Under the pieces are notes generated by a model. The model saw only the letters and a list, made by a program, of their open reading frames with translations. It had not been told where the DNA came from and made no database searches. The translations under genes and the position numbers were made by a program. A stretch of DNA of 64,000 nucleotides from Patescibacteria group bacterium (GTDB lineage Bacteria > Patescibacteriota > Patescibacteriia > 2-12-FULL-60-25): contig JALNYW010000001.1 in NCBI GenBank assembly GCA_023229665.1, forward strand, positions 310,001-374,000. The letters are read 5' to 3'. Of the stretch, positions 52,425-60,082 are shown piece after piece; the stretch's first letter is position 1; every line of letters starts with the position of its first letter.

Positions 52425-52512
52425 GGAGGGGTCGCATAGTGGCCTAGTGCACTTGCTTGGAAAGCAAGCATACCGCAAGGTATCGGGAGTTCGAATCTCC
52501 CCTCCTCCGCCA
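52425..52512 (+). tRNA. tRNA-Ser (GGA)
   Basis: 88 nt, class II. Acceptor GGAGGGG/CTCCTCC (one G-U), anticodon stem TTGCT/AGCAA with anticodon GGA, long variable arm TACCGCAAGGTA, T-arm GGGAG-TTCGAAT-CTCCC, and GCCA at the end. Confidence 0.95.
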
Positions 52513-52516
52513 CAAT

Positions 52517-52545
52517 AAAACCGCCTGCAAGGGCGGTTTTATGTT
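52517..52545 (+). terminator. tRNA-Ser terminator
   Basis: AAAACCGCC-TGCAAG-GGCGGTTTT directly after the tRNA. Confidence 0.85.
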
Positions 52546-52593
52546 ATTCTTAATTCTATTATTAAAAAATCCTGATATACTTTCCCTAAACAT

Positions 52594-53019
52594 ATGATCC
52601 CAGTCATCAACTATCTCGCGGTCATCGTGGCCGCCATCGCTTCCATCGCCATCGGTTTCGCTTGGTATGGCCCGTTATTCGGCAAGCCCTGGATGAAAAT
52701 CATGGGTTTCAGCAAAGACTCCATGACCAAGGCGCAAAAGGACTCCATGATGAAGAACTACATCCTCATGACCATTGGCACCCTGGTCACGGCGTATGTC
52801 CTCGCCCACACGACGGAATTCGGCATGAGCTATACGCGTACCTACGGAGTTGCGGGCGGTCTCATGTCCGGTTTCTGGGTCTGGCTCGGTTTCATGGCCC
52901 CGATTCACATGGGCGACCAGCTTTGGGGCGGCAAACCGTGGAAGCTCTTCGCGATCACGGCCGGTTATTCCTTGGTAAGCATCCTCGTCATGGGCGTCAT
53001 CCTTGCCACCTGGCGGTAA
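52594..53019 (+). CDS. DUF1761 membrane protein
   Basis: 141 aa, four helices: about 5-27, 55-75, 85-105 and 120-140. IASIAIGFAWYGPLFGKPWM at the N-terminus and the overall spacing fit DUF1761, a family of unknown function. TATACT lies 12 nt before ATG. Single gene with terminator. Confidence 0.88.
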   Translation: MIPVINYLAVIVAAIASIAIGFAWYGPLFGKPWMKIMGFSKDSMTKAQKDSMMKNYILMTIGTLVTAYVLAHTTEFGMSYTRTYGVAGGLMSGFWVWLGFMAPIHMGDQLWGGKPWKLFAITAGYSLVSILVMGVILATWR

Positions 53020-53042
53020 TCACGTAACACATAGCATGTATC

Positions 53043-53066
53043 AAAAACCGGTTCACCCGGTTTTTT
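53043..53066 (+). terminator. Rho-independent terminator
   Basis: AAAAACCGG-TTCAC-CCGGTTTTT. It is flanked at 53021-53030 and 53072-53081 by a 10-bp inverted repeat, CACGTAACAC/GTGTTACGTG. Confidence 0.8.
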
Positions 53067-53114
53067 GTTACGTGTTACGTGAAAGTTTGCTATCATTCCT
53101 CCATCATCCTACCT

Positions 53115-53699
53115 ATGAAAAAACTTCTCCCGCTCATCGCCATCCTTGCCGTTGCCGGCCTCGGTTGCGGACGCGCCACTCCCCCTGCCGCCAATACGGT
53201 TACGACGAATGGCGCCGAGACCTCGAACGCTCCGGCAAACCCGATCGTGAATAAAAAATACGACAGCTGTCTCCTCTTCACCAAGGTGGATGCGGAAGCC
53301 GTGCTTGGAATGAAAGTGAACGACCCGCTCCACAGCGGCGCCGCGACCGAAGACCAGGCGACCATTGTTTCCAGCTGTAGCTACGCCACGAATGCCGAAT
53401 TGCCAGTCGACGTGAAAGTCGCGAGCGTATTGATCCGCAAGGCCGCCGACGCCACCGAAGCGGTGCGCGTGTATGAAGAAGCCCGTTCCCAGTCCAAAGG
53501 CCTTTCCGGCGTTGATCCGATGGATGTCCAAAACCTTGGCGACCGCGCGTATTGGGCCGGTGGCGCCTTGAGCCAGCTCAACGTCCTCAAAGGTGACGCC
53601 TGGTTTATCGTGAATATCCAGGACACCAAGAGCAAGACCCTCCAACAGCAAGCCACGGAAGCCGTACGCCGCGCCCTCGACAAGCAGGGCAAGATGTAA
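53115..53699 (+). CDS. Lipoprotein, 194 aa, unknown
   Basis: Signal peptide with lipobox LAVAGLGC (Cys about 18), an Ala/Thr/Asn-rich linker (about 20-50), then a compact domain (about 55-190) with one Cys pair (YDSCLLF, VSSCSYA). The pattern resembles DUF3558-like exported lipoproteins but I cannot confirm it. TGC-TATCAT ends 22 nt before ATG. A 3-nt gap leads to the isomerase gene. Confidence 0.8.
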   Translation: MKKLLPLIAILAVAGLGCGRATPPAANTVTTNGAETSNAPANPIVNKKYDSCLLFTKVDAEAVLGMKVNDPLHSGAATEDQATIVSSCSYATNAELPVDVKVASVLIRKAADATEAVRVYEEARSQSKGLSGVDPMDVQNLGDRAYWAGGALSQLNVLKGDAWFIVNIQDTKSKTLQQQATEAVRRALDKQGKM

Positions 53700-53702
53700 A
53701 AT

Positions 53703-54719
53703 ATGTCCGGATCGCTTGGGAGCGGTATTCGCGCCTCGATTGAGGCTTTGCCCCGGCAAATCCGGCAAGGATGGGAGCTTGGCCGCATGGCGGTATTGCC
53801 TCCCGCGTATAAAAAGACTACCCACGCCGTCGTTTCGGGCATGGGCGGCTCTTCTTTAGGCGCCCATGTGATGCTAACGGCCTGCGCGGAACGCTTAAAA
53901 ATCCCGGTGGAGTTGGTGAATGGCTACGATTTGCCGTCCTATGTTAGCGAAGATACGCTCGTCATCCTTTCGAGTTATTCCGGGACCACGGAAGAAACCC
54001 TCGCGACAGCGAATCAGGCGGCGAAAAAAGGCGCGAAATGCGTCGTCCTGACTGTCGGCGGAGCCTTGGGCGATCTGGCAAAGAAAAAACGCTGGCCTTT
54101 GTTATTACTCGATGCCGAAAACAATCCCTCGAACCAGCCGCGCATGGGCGTCGGTTCTTCCGCCATGGCCATCCACGGCATCTTCGCGGCGCTCGGACAC
54201 CTCAAGCTCACGGACGCGGACGTCAAAAAAATGGAACGAGCCGCCGCGCAAGACGAATCAGCAACGGCCAAAACCCTTGCCTCGCGCATCGGTGACCGCG
54301 CTCTGTTCTTTCTGGCTTCGGAACATTTGCTGGGCGCCGCGCATGTCGCGAACAACCAGGTAAACGAAAACGCGAAGCGCATCTCGACCTTCTTTGCATT
54401 GCCCGAATTCAACCACCATTTTTTGGAGGGCTTGTCCTATCCGACGCAAATCAAACGCGATTTGGTCGCCGTACTTTTCCAGTCGGAACGCTATCATCCT
54501 CAAAATCAAAAACGCGTCGCGTTGACGGCCGAGCAGCTCAGCAAGAACCGCATCGAACCGATCATCGTCACCCTGGATGGCGGAGGTAAGCTGGAGGAAG
54601 CGTGGCGCCTGATCCGGCTCGGCGCCTCGCTCAGTCTTGAGCTCGCCCTGCGTCAGAACATCGACCCGGAACCCGTCCCGAACGTGGAAGCTTTTAAAAA
54701 AGCCCTGGCCTCTAAATAA
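53703..54719 (+). CDS. SIS-domain phosphoglucose/phosphomannose isomerase
   Basis: 338 aa. Two SIS domains. SGMGGSSLGAHV and LSSYSGTTEETLATANQA bind sugar phosphate; NQVNENAKRISTFFALPEFN with following HHFLEGL matches the bifunctional PGI/PMI group. Converts glucose-6-P or mannose-6-P to fructose-6-P, feeding glycolysis and surface sugar synthesis. Followed by the MgtE-like gene after 1 nt. Confidence 0.9.
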   Translation: MSGSLGSGIRASIEALPRQIRQGWELGRMAVLPPAYKKTTHAVVSGMGGSSLGAHVMLTACAERLKIPVELVNGYDLPSYVSEDTLVILSSYSGTTEETLATANQAAKKGAKCVVLTVGGALGDLAKKKRWPLLLLDAENNPSNQPRMGVGSSAMAIHGIFAALGHLKLTDADVKKMERAAAQDESATAKTLASRIGDRALFFLASEHLLGAAHVANNQVNENAKRISTFFALPEFNHHFLEGLSYPTQIKRDLVAVLFQSERYHPQNQKRVALTAEQLSKNRIEPIIVTLDGGGKLEEAWRLIRLGASLSLELALRQNIDPEPVPNVEAFKKALASK

Positions 54720-54720
54720 T

Positions 54721-55275
54721 ATGAAGCGCTTCCGCATCCTCTACGCCGATGACGACACCAGCTCCGTAAGACGGCTGATTCGATTGCGAGCGCCATCCAT
54801 CTTACTCGGCCTCATTCTTGGAATTATTCTGGCTTTCGTATTCTCACGCTTTGAGGAAGTGCTTTCAAAAGACATCCGCGTCGCCTTCTTCATTCCTTTT
54901 GTCGTATACATCGCGGCGGCCGTCGGCGCGCAAACCCAAAGCATTTTCGCACGAGACTTGAAGTCGGGGCATGCCAGCTTTAAAAAATACTTGTCCAAAG
55001 AAATATCGGTTGGTTTGATCCTCGGACTGGTTTCCGCCGTCGTGAGCGCCCTTATCGCCTTTATTTGGTTCCAGGAAGCCGCCCTGGCTAGCGTAGTGGG
55101 CATTGCGATGCTCCTTGCCGTCTCCATCGCGCCCTTGGTGGCTCTTCTCGTGACGGAAAGCCTGCAAATCGAGCATCTGGATCCGGCCGTCGGTGCGGGT
55201 CCCATCGCGACCGTGATCCAGGATACGCTCAGCGTCTTGATTTACGGACTCGTCGCAAGCTTTATCTTACTGTAA
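54721..55275 (+). CDS. MgtE membrane-domain-like divalent cation transporter
   Basis: 184 aa with five helices. RAPSILLGLILGIILA, VYIAAAVGAQTQSI, KEISVGLILGLVSAVVSALI and DPAVGAGPIATVIQDTLSVL match the MgtE pore domain, including the Asp/Gly in the last block. The N-domain and CBS pair of full MgtE are missing, so gating by cytosolic Mg would be absent. Such half-length forms occur in CPR and archaea. N-terminus MKRFRILYADDD is atypical. Confidence 0.82.
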   Translation: MKRFRILYADDDTSSVRRLIRLRAPSILLGLILGIILAFVFSRFEEVLSKDIRVAFFIPFVVYIAAAVGAQTQSIFARDLKSGHASFKKYLSKEISVGLILGLVSAVVSALIAFIWFQEAALASVVGIAMLLAVSIAPLVALLVTESLQIEHLDPAVGAGPIATVIQDTLSVLIYGLVASFILL

Positions 55276-55276
55276 T

Positions 55277-55304
55277 CAAAAAGATCCGCGCTCCAGAACG
55301 GATC
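55277..55304 (-). terminator. Hairpin terminator
   Basis: GATCCG and CGGATC around a 10-nt loop, then TTTTTGATT on the reverse strand, at the stop of the 55303 orphan. Confidence 0.7.
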
Positions 55305-55956
55305 ACGGATCAGACAGCGACAGACCGGCGCGCACCTGCTCTTCGAGCGAAACGAAGTTCCGCAGGTAGGGGTTGTCGATGGCCTTGGCGGCCGCCAGGT
55401 GGTAGGGCGCGCGGAAGCCGAAGTAGAAGCTGTAGCGCATCTCGAGCGCCTTGCGCCAAACGCGCACGCTCATCAAGCGCAAGAGCTGCTCGATCTCGAT
55501 GGCGGCGAGACCCTTCGGCAAATGGGCGTAGTACCCGTCGGGGCCCAGCCTTCCATTGACCAGGTTGACGATGGCCATGGCCCCGGGCAGTTCAAGACGC
55601 GCGAGATGGTAGAGATCCTCCGTAGGCGTCGGCGGGCGCGAGACGCGGCCGTGGGGCCACAGCTCGAACCGGTCGTCGGCCGTGCAGGTGAACTCGAGGT
55701 CGTAGTGGCGCTCGAGGCATCCGCGCATGGCGTCGGAAGCCACGATAAGCCGCAGCTTGCGCCGCACGCCTTCGGGCACGTCCATGAGGGACATCGACGC
55801 GGGCGCGGCGGGTCCCGACGGTCGCGAGCTCTCGATGAGCTGGCAGACCTGTTTACCGAGACTCTCTTTGATGACGACAAAAAATTTCTTGTCGTCGATC
55901 CGCTCCAACGGATTTTGGTCCGTACTGGATCGCGGAACCCCTTCGGAAATGTCCAT
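55303..55956 (-). CDS. Orphan protein, 217 aa, unknown
   Basis: Not recognised. Soluble, Arg-rich and mixed helix/strand; two Cys (VCQLIE, RGCLERHY..FTCTAD). Contains KKFFVVIKESLGK near the start and MRYSFYFGFRAPYHLAAAK in the C-terminal third. AGGGAGG 8 nt before ATG, promoter TTGACG-17-TACCCT, own terminator. GAG/CTC/GCG-rich codons. Confidence 0.75.
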   Translation of the reverse strand: MDISEGVPRSSTDQNPLERIDDKKFFVVIKESLGKQVCQLIESSRPSGPAAPASMSLMDVPEGVRRKLRLIVASDAMRGCLERHYDLEFTCTADDRFELWPHGRVSRPPTPTEDLYHLARLELPGAMAIVNLVNGRLGPDGYYAHLPKGLAAIEIEQLLRLMSVRVWRKALEMRYSFYFGFRAPYHLAAAKAIDNPYLRNFVSLEEQVRAGLSLSDP

Positions 55957-56022
55957 CCTCGAACCTCCCTACTTCCCAAAAATGAACGATGACGCTCCGG
56001 ACACAAAATCCAAAGCACACAA

Positions 56023-56051
56023 AGGGTAGGCCTCATGTACCAGCACGTCAA
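56023..56051 (-). promoter_or_regulatory. Promoter of the 55303 orphan
   Basis: Reverse TTGACG (56046-56051), 17 nt, TACCCT (56023-56028), starting 13 nt beyond the fur-type gene stop. Confidence 0.7.
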
Positions 56052-56064
56052 TGGCCTTTGGGCT

Positions 56065-56508
56065 TTATTTGGAACGCTTGCGGCACTTCAGGCAGGTACC
56101 GAAAAACTCCAATGAATGCGAAGTGACGCTCGCGAAACGCGGGGCGCCAGCCAACACCTTCTTTTCCAGCGTCTCGAGGTCGCAGGGCGGAATTTCCTCG
56201 ATCAAACCGCAAAACTGGCAGACGAGATGATGGTGATGTCCATGCTCATCTTCAATCCACTCATAGGAAGCGAAGCGCTGGTCAATGGGGACCATCCGGA
56301 CAAGTTTCGCTTCCTCAAACGACTTGAGCGTGCGATACAGGGTGGCAAGGTCAAAGATACCCGGCACCAATTTCTCAGCCATAGTTGGCGTTCCCAAGGG
56401 TCCGTGGGCGTCCATCAGCAACTGAGCCAACGCCAAACGCCCCGGCGTCGCGCGGAAACCGGCGGCGCGTAATTCTTCTTTCAGGGATAACGTTCGGGTT
56501 TTAGCCAT
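56065..56508 (-). CDS. Fur-family metalloregulator
   Basis: 147 aa. Winged helix about 1-85 (FRATPGRLALAQLLMDAHGPL, LATLYRTLKSFEEAKLV), then a dimer/metal domain with HGHHHHLVCQFCGLIEE and a C-terminal CLKC. The two CxxC pairs form the structural Zn site and the His-rich stretch a sensing site. Could sense Fe, Zn or peroxide. A promoter with operator palindromes lies upstream; -10 TAGGCT ends 8 nt before ATG, so leaderless. Confidence 0.93.
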   Translation of the reverse strand: MAKTRTLSLKEELRAAGFRATPGRLALAQLLMDAHGPLGTPTMAEKLVPGIFDLATLYRTLKSFEEAKLVRMVPIDQRFASYEWIEDEHGHHHHLVCQFCGLIEEIPPCDLETLEKKVLAGAPRFASVTSHSLEFFGTCLKCRKRSK

Positions 56509-56516
56509 TTGCAGGT

Positions 56517-56545
56517 AGCCTATCCTATATGCGAATAACTTGCAA
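56517..56545 (-). promoter_or_regulatory. Promoter of the Fur-family gene
   Basis: Reverse TTGCAA (56540-56545), 17 nt, TAGGCT (56517-56522). Its -35 lies inside operator copy 1. Confidence 0.65.
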
Positions 56546-56584
56546 GTACTTGACCTGGCTTCTACATGCGAGTAACTTGCATGT
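56529..56584. promoter_or_regulatory. Two predicted Fur-family operators
   Basis: Two near-identical 19-mers, 56529-56547 and 56566-56584, differ at two positions. Each is close to the 8-1-8 palindrome ATGCAAGTnACTTGCAT. Copy 1 covers the regulator's -35; copy 2 covers the -10 of the divergent gene. Confidence 0.65.
56550..56578 (+). promoter_or_regulatory. Promoter of the Cys-rich gene
   Basis: TTGACC (56550-56555), 17 nt, TAACTT (56573-56578). Confidence 0.65.
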
Positions 56585-56628
56585 GCCAGCCGCGACCCAT
56601 CTCGCGGCTGGCAGAAAGGCCCTTGAGA

Positions 56629-56919
56629 ATGAATACGCCCACGACGCCTCCCTGCGAGGCATGTCCGCCCTGCTGCAAGTCCTGCGCCTGGGATCCGGCC
56701 TCTGCCGGCCCTGCTCAGGACTCCAAGCGCCGCCTTGCGGTGGTGCGCACCGAGTCGCAGTACGGCTGCGTCCGGGCCGACACGTCGATCGTCGTCGACC
56801 AGGCGGAAGGCAAGCCCTTCATGCAGGTCGGCGACCAGCTCCTTCCCCTCTCCCCTCGCTTCGGCGGTGTGATCGCTGGCACCAAGCTCGAGCGGGACAT
56901 CCGGGCCTCACTGGCCTAA
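56629..56919 (+). CDS. Small Cys-rich protein, 96 aa
   Basis: MNTPTTPPCEACPPCCKSCA gives five Cys within residues 9-19, then one more (YGCVRAD) in a soluble domain (about 35-96). The cluster could bind a metal. Divergent from the Fur-family gene with a shared operator region; own terminator. GAG/CGC/CTC-rich codons. ATG 56629 is chosen because the promoter's -10 is 50 nt upstream; the upstream ATG 56566 lies inside the operator. Confidence 0.7.
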   Translation: MNTPTTPPCEACPPCCKSCAWDPASAGPAQDSKRRLAVVRTESQYGCVRADTSIVVDQAEGKPFMQVGDQLLPLSPRFGGVIAGTKLERDIRASLA

Positions 56920-56925
56920 CCCTCA

Positions 56926-56949
56926 TCCGCGCCCACGCGGACTTTTTTC
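56926..56949 (+). terminator. Rho-independent terminator
   Basis: TCCGCG-CCCA-CGCGGA followed by CTTTTTTCT, 6 nt after the Cys-rich gene. Confidence 0.85.
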
Positions 56950-56960
56950 TACCAACACAT

Positions 56961-57575
56961 ATGATTATCGGTTTTTTTGGCAAAGGCGGGAGTGGAAAAA
57001 CCACGACTTGCTTTCAGTTCCTCCAAAATGTCCGCGATGAATACGTCGAGACATTCGCGATAGACGCGGACCACAATATGGACTTGTCTTACAACCTCGG
57101 CGTGGAGCATCCCGAGGCCTATGTCGGACAACCTAAGACGCTGTCTTCAGGTATCCGATTCATGGCCGCCGGTCCGCATACCGAAGAAGTCTTTCGGGGT
57201 GATGTGTGTAGCCATTACCTTTTCCGTCCATTGAAGGACCAGCTGCGTGACCGTCCACGTAATCACAACGAACTTGTGGTAGTAGATAACACGGCTGGCA
57301 TGGATTCGGTCGGCGCGGGCATCCCCGCCCTGCTCGATGTGGCGGTCGTCTGTGTGGAGCCGGCAATCCATAGCCTAAAAGTCGGCCGCCAAGTCGCCGA
57401 CGGCTTGAAACGGACTCAAACACAGACCGTTATCGTCGCAAACAAAATCCAAACACCGGAGCAGGAACAAGAAATACGAAGGGCATTTCCCGAATATACG
57501 ATCGTCACCGTTCCGCTCGGTCATCCGGGCAAGGCGTTCCATGGCTTACACACAGCGGTACGGAACCTGATATAA
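56961..57575 (+). CDS. CooC/MinD-type P-loop ATPase
   Basis: 204 aa. Deviant Walker A GKGGSGKTTT (7-16), Walker A' IDADHNMDLSYNLG, and VVVDNTAGMDSVGAG as switch II. The N-terminal layout and NTAGMD fit CooC, which inserts Ni in CO dehydrogenase, more than ParA. One Cys (VCSHYLF) near 90. No CODH or hydrogenase is visible, so the client is unknown. Follows the Cys-rich gene and its terminator. Confidence 0.85.
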   Translation: MIIGFFGKGGSGKTTTCFQFLQNVRDEYVETFAIDADHNMDLSYNLGVEHPEAYVGQPKTLSSGIRFMAAGPHTEEVFRGDVCSHYLFRPLKDQLRDRPRNHNELVVVDNTAGMDSVGAGIPALLDVAVVCVEPAIHSLKVGRQVADGLKRTQTQTVIVANKIQTPEQEQEIRRAFPEYTIVTVPLGHPGKAFHGLHTAVRNLI

Positions 57576-57606
57576 AAAAAAGAGGCTCCCTCGGAGCCTC
57601 TTTTTT
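57574..57606. terminator. Bidirectional terminator
   Basis: AAAAAAGAGGCTCC-CTC-GGAGCCTCTTTTTT between the CooC-like gene and the convergent dsbA gene. Confidence 0.9.
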
Positions 57607-57619
57607 CCTGTTGATCGGA

Positions 57620-58360
57620 TTACTTACCCAAGATGCGCGAGATCTCCGGCTGGAAAGCCGTGATGTCCTGCGCGCCTTCGAACATGGTGCCGTTCACGAA
57701 GGTGGCCGGGGTTCCGCTCACGCCGGCGTCATTACCAGAGGCGTAGTCCTGCGAAACACGACCCGCCATCTCACCGCTGTCGAGACAGGTGGTGAACTTG
57801 GCGACGTCCACGCCCACTTCACCAGCGAGACGCTTATAGGTTTCGGTTCCAAGCGTGGCCTGGTTTTCGAACAACTTGTCATGCATCTGCCAGAACTTGT
57901 CGTTGCCACCAATCTTCGCCACACATTCCGAAGCTTCAGCGGCCTTTTGGGCCTGCGGGTGGATTTGCGACAACGGGTAGTGACGGTACACGAGCTTGAT
58001 GTCGTTCGGGTACTGCGCCATCAACTGCTTGATGGTCGGTAAGTGGCGCTGGCAGAACGGACACTGGAAGTCTGAGTACTCGATCAAGGTCACCTTGGCA
58101 TCAGCTTTGCCCAAAACGTGGTCCACTTTGGCATCCACCGCCTTAACCGGACCATAGGTCGGATTCGGCTGGGTCGGCTGCGTAGGCTGGGTCGGCTGCG
58201 TAGGCGCATAGGCTCCGGCCGACGGCAACTTCCCGTTAAACAGTGAGCCGAACGCGAAGATCAAAGCGAGGATAGCCGTCAACGCGATGCCGAGGAAGAG
58301 GCCCGTGAAGAACATGGTCTTCGCGCCTCCGTCCCAAAAGCTGTTATTTTCGTTGGACAT
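57620..58360 (-). CDS. DsbA-like thiol-disulfide oxidoreductase 1
   Basis: 246 aa. Signal anchor about 17-42, a PTQ repeat linker (four PTQ units near 54-65), then a thioredoxin-fold domain with CPFC in YSDFQCPFCQRHLP and cis-Pro GVSGTPATFVNG. Two further Cys (SECVAK, TTCLDS) may pair. Oxidises or isomerises exported proteins. 81 nt after its paralogue. Confidence 0.92.
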   Translation of the reverse strand: MSNENNSFWDGGAKTMFFTGLFLGIALTAILALIFAFGSLFNGKLPSAGAYAPTQPTQPTQPTQPNPTYGPVKAVDAKVDHVLGKADAKVTLIEYSDFQCPFCQRHLPTIKQLMAQYPNDIKLVYRHYPLSQIHPQAQKAAEASECVAKIGGNDKFWQMHDKLFENQATLGTETYKRLAGEVGVDVAKFTTCLDSGEMAGRVSQDYASGNDAGVSGTPATFVNGTMFEGAQDITAFQPEISRILGK

Positions 58361-58441
58361 AGGAAAAAACGAACAAAGGAATCAACAAGAATGAAGCGCA
58401 GTTATGATACAGGATGCGGGATACGTGATGCGAGTGACCCG

Positions 58442-59137
58442 TCAAGGGGTGGTCGTCGAGGCGGAGACGGGCGTCTCGACTTGCGCCAATGCAGCCGTCA
58501 GCACTCGGTCCCAACCCGCCTGGTCAAGGCCCATCTGCCGGGTGTTATTCACGAATACGGTCGGCGTGGCGTTCACGCGGTTCGCATTCCCTTCTTGCAC
58601 GGAGGCCATGACCTGTCCGTCGTAGCGACGCGCGTCGTAACAAGTACCGAAATTATTCGGCTCAAGCTCAAGACGGTTCGCGAAGGAACGGAAGCTGTCT
58701 GCCGGATTAGGCAACGGTCCCCATGAAGCTTGCTCGGAGAACAAAAGGCTGTGGAACTGCCAGTACTTTCCCTGTTCGTCGGCGCACCAGGCGGCATTCG
58801 CGGCATTGCGCGCATTCGGATGGATGCTCATCAATGGAAAATCTTTCCAGACGAATTTTACGCGGTCGCCATATTTCGCGACGGCATAATTCAAGGCCGG
58901 TTCCGCCGCACGGCAGGCCGGACACTGGAAATCGCTATACACGCGCACGACGACCTTCGCTTCCGGGTTCCCCTGGAATTTCGCTCCGGCATCGTTAAAA
59001 TTCACGGTTTCATTTCCTCCCGGCGTCACGACGTCGGAAGGCGCGCTCATAATGGCCCAAACCAACCCCACGAAAACCAACGCGGCCACGACGACGGTTC
59101 CAATGATTAACGGCTTATTTGAGGATGATTCCTGCAT
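58442..59137 (-). CDS. DsbA-like thiol-disulfide oxidoreductase 2
   Basis: 231 aa from MQESSSNKP. Signal anchor about 9-31 (IIGTVVVAALVFVGLVWAIM), thioredoxin-fold domain with CPAC in YSDFQCPACRAAEP, cis-Pro NATPTVFVNN and a second Cys pair (AAWCADE, GTCYDA). Start 59137 avoids the run-in toward trxB, 23 nt upstream. The different dipeptide (PA against PF) suggests a different redox potential from its neighbour. Confidence 0.92.
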   Translation of the reverse strand: MQESSSNKPLIIGTVVVAALVFVGLVWAIMSAPSDVVTPGGNETVNFNDAGAKFQGNPEAKVVVRVYSDFQCPACRAAEPALNYAVAKYGDRVKFVWKDFPLMSIHPNARNAANAAWCADEQGKYWQFHSLLFSEQASWGPLPNPADSFRSFANRLELEPNNFGTCYDARRYDGQVMASVQEGNANRVNATPTVFVNNTRQMGLDQAGWDRVLTAALAQVETPVSASTTTP

Positions 59138-59160
59138 AGTCCGCCAAGCTTGCCACATCC

Positions 59161-60069
59161 TCACGCCGTTGTCATGAGGTATTTGATGACCGACAAGGCG
59201 GCCTTTGAACCCTCCCCAACCGCGACGGCGATCTGCTTCTCCGTGACGTCGGTGACGTCACCGGCGGCGAACACCCCTTCCACATCCGTGGCATTGTGCT
59301 TGTCCACGACGATTTCCTGCCATTGGTTCTTTTTCACGAAGTTGATGAACCCGCTCGACGGCGTCAAACCGATTTCAATGAATGCCGCATCCGCCGGCAT
59401 GACGCGCTCCTCTCCCCCTTCTTCATACGCAATCCGTTCCAGTTTGCCTTTTCCTTCAAAACGCACGGTCTTTGTTTTCGTGTGGACTTTCACGATCGCA
59501 TGCGAGAGACAGCTCTTCTTTAGCATCAGGTCGCCCGTCAATTCTTCGTTGATGGTAAGGAGATGCACTTCCTTGGAATATTTCGCGGCGAAGAGGGCCG
59601 CATCCATGGCCGAATTTCCGCCGCCGATCACATACACGATCTTATCCATATACAAAGGCGCGTCGCACGTGGCACAGTACGTGACGCCATTGCCGGCCAG
59701 CTCTTTCTCTCCGGGGACATTCAAGGTCCGGTGCTTGGCGCCGCTCGTGATGAGTAATGCCTTCCCTTCGTATTGCCCCTTGGGGGTGATGGCGCGAAAT
59801 CCGCCGGAAACGCGTTCCACCGAAGTCACCTTTTCATTTTCATGGATTTCTATCACCTGTTTATAGTCTTCCAAATGCTTTTGGAAGCGTTGGACCAATT
59901 GCACGCCGGTCAGCTGATGGAGACCGAGATAGTTTTCGACATCCGAAGACCAGATCACCTGCCCGCCGAGTTCGCCGGAAAACATCGCGATGCGTAGTTT
60001 TTGGCGGGCAAGATAAATCGCGGCCGCCATCCCGGCCGGTCCTCCGCCAACCAAAAGGACATCGTACAT
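59161..60069 (-). CDS. trxB: Thioredoxin reductase
   Basis: 302 aa. FAD site LLVGGGPAGMAAAIYLA, redox pair CATC at YCATCDAPLY, NAD(P) site VIGGGNSAMDAALF, and second FAD motif GVFAAGDVTDV. Normal length. The pyridine-nucleotide motif lacks the strict HRRD of NADPH enzymes (VHLLTINEE is seen), so cofactor preference is uncertain. Between lgt and the dsbA pair. Confidence 0.95.
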   Translation of the reverse strand: MYDVLLVGGGPAGMAAAIYLARQKLRIAMFSGELGGQVIWSSDVENYLGLHQLTGVQLVQRFQKHLEDYKQVIEIHENEKVTSVERVSGGFRAITPKGQYEGKALLITSGAKHRTLNVPGEKELAGNGVTYCATCDAPLYMDKIVYVIGGGNSAMDAALFAAKYSKEVHLLTINEELTGDLMLKKSCLSHAIVKVHTKTKTVRFEGKGKLERIAYEEGGEERVMPADAAFIEIGLTPSSGFINFVKKNQWQEIVVDKHNATDVEGVFAAGDVTDVTEKQIAVAVGEGSKAALSVIKYLMTTA

Positions 60070-60082
60070 GCCCCGTATGATA

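Noticed and set aside
58160..58200. Short tandem repeat as CRISPR-like or minisatellite
   Set aside because: It is a coding PTQ linker in the DsbA-like protein with too few and too short units.
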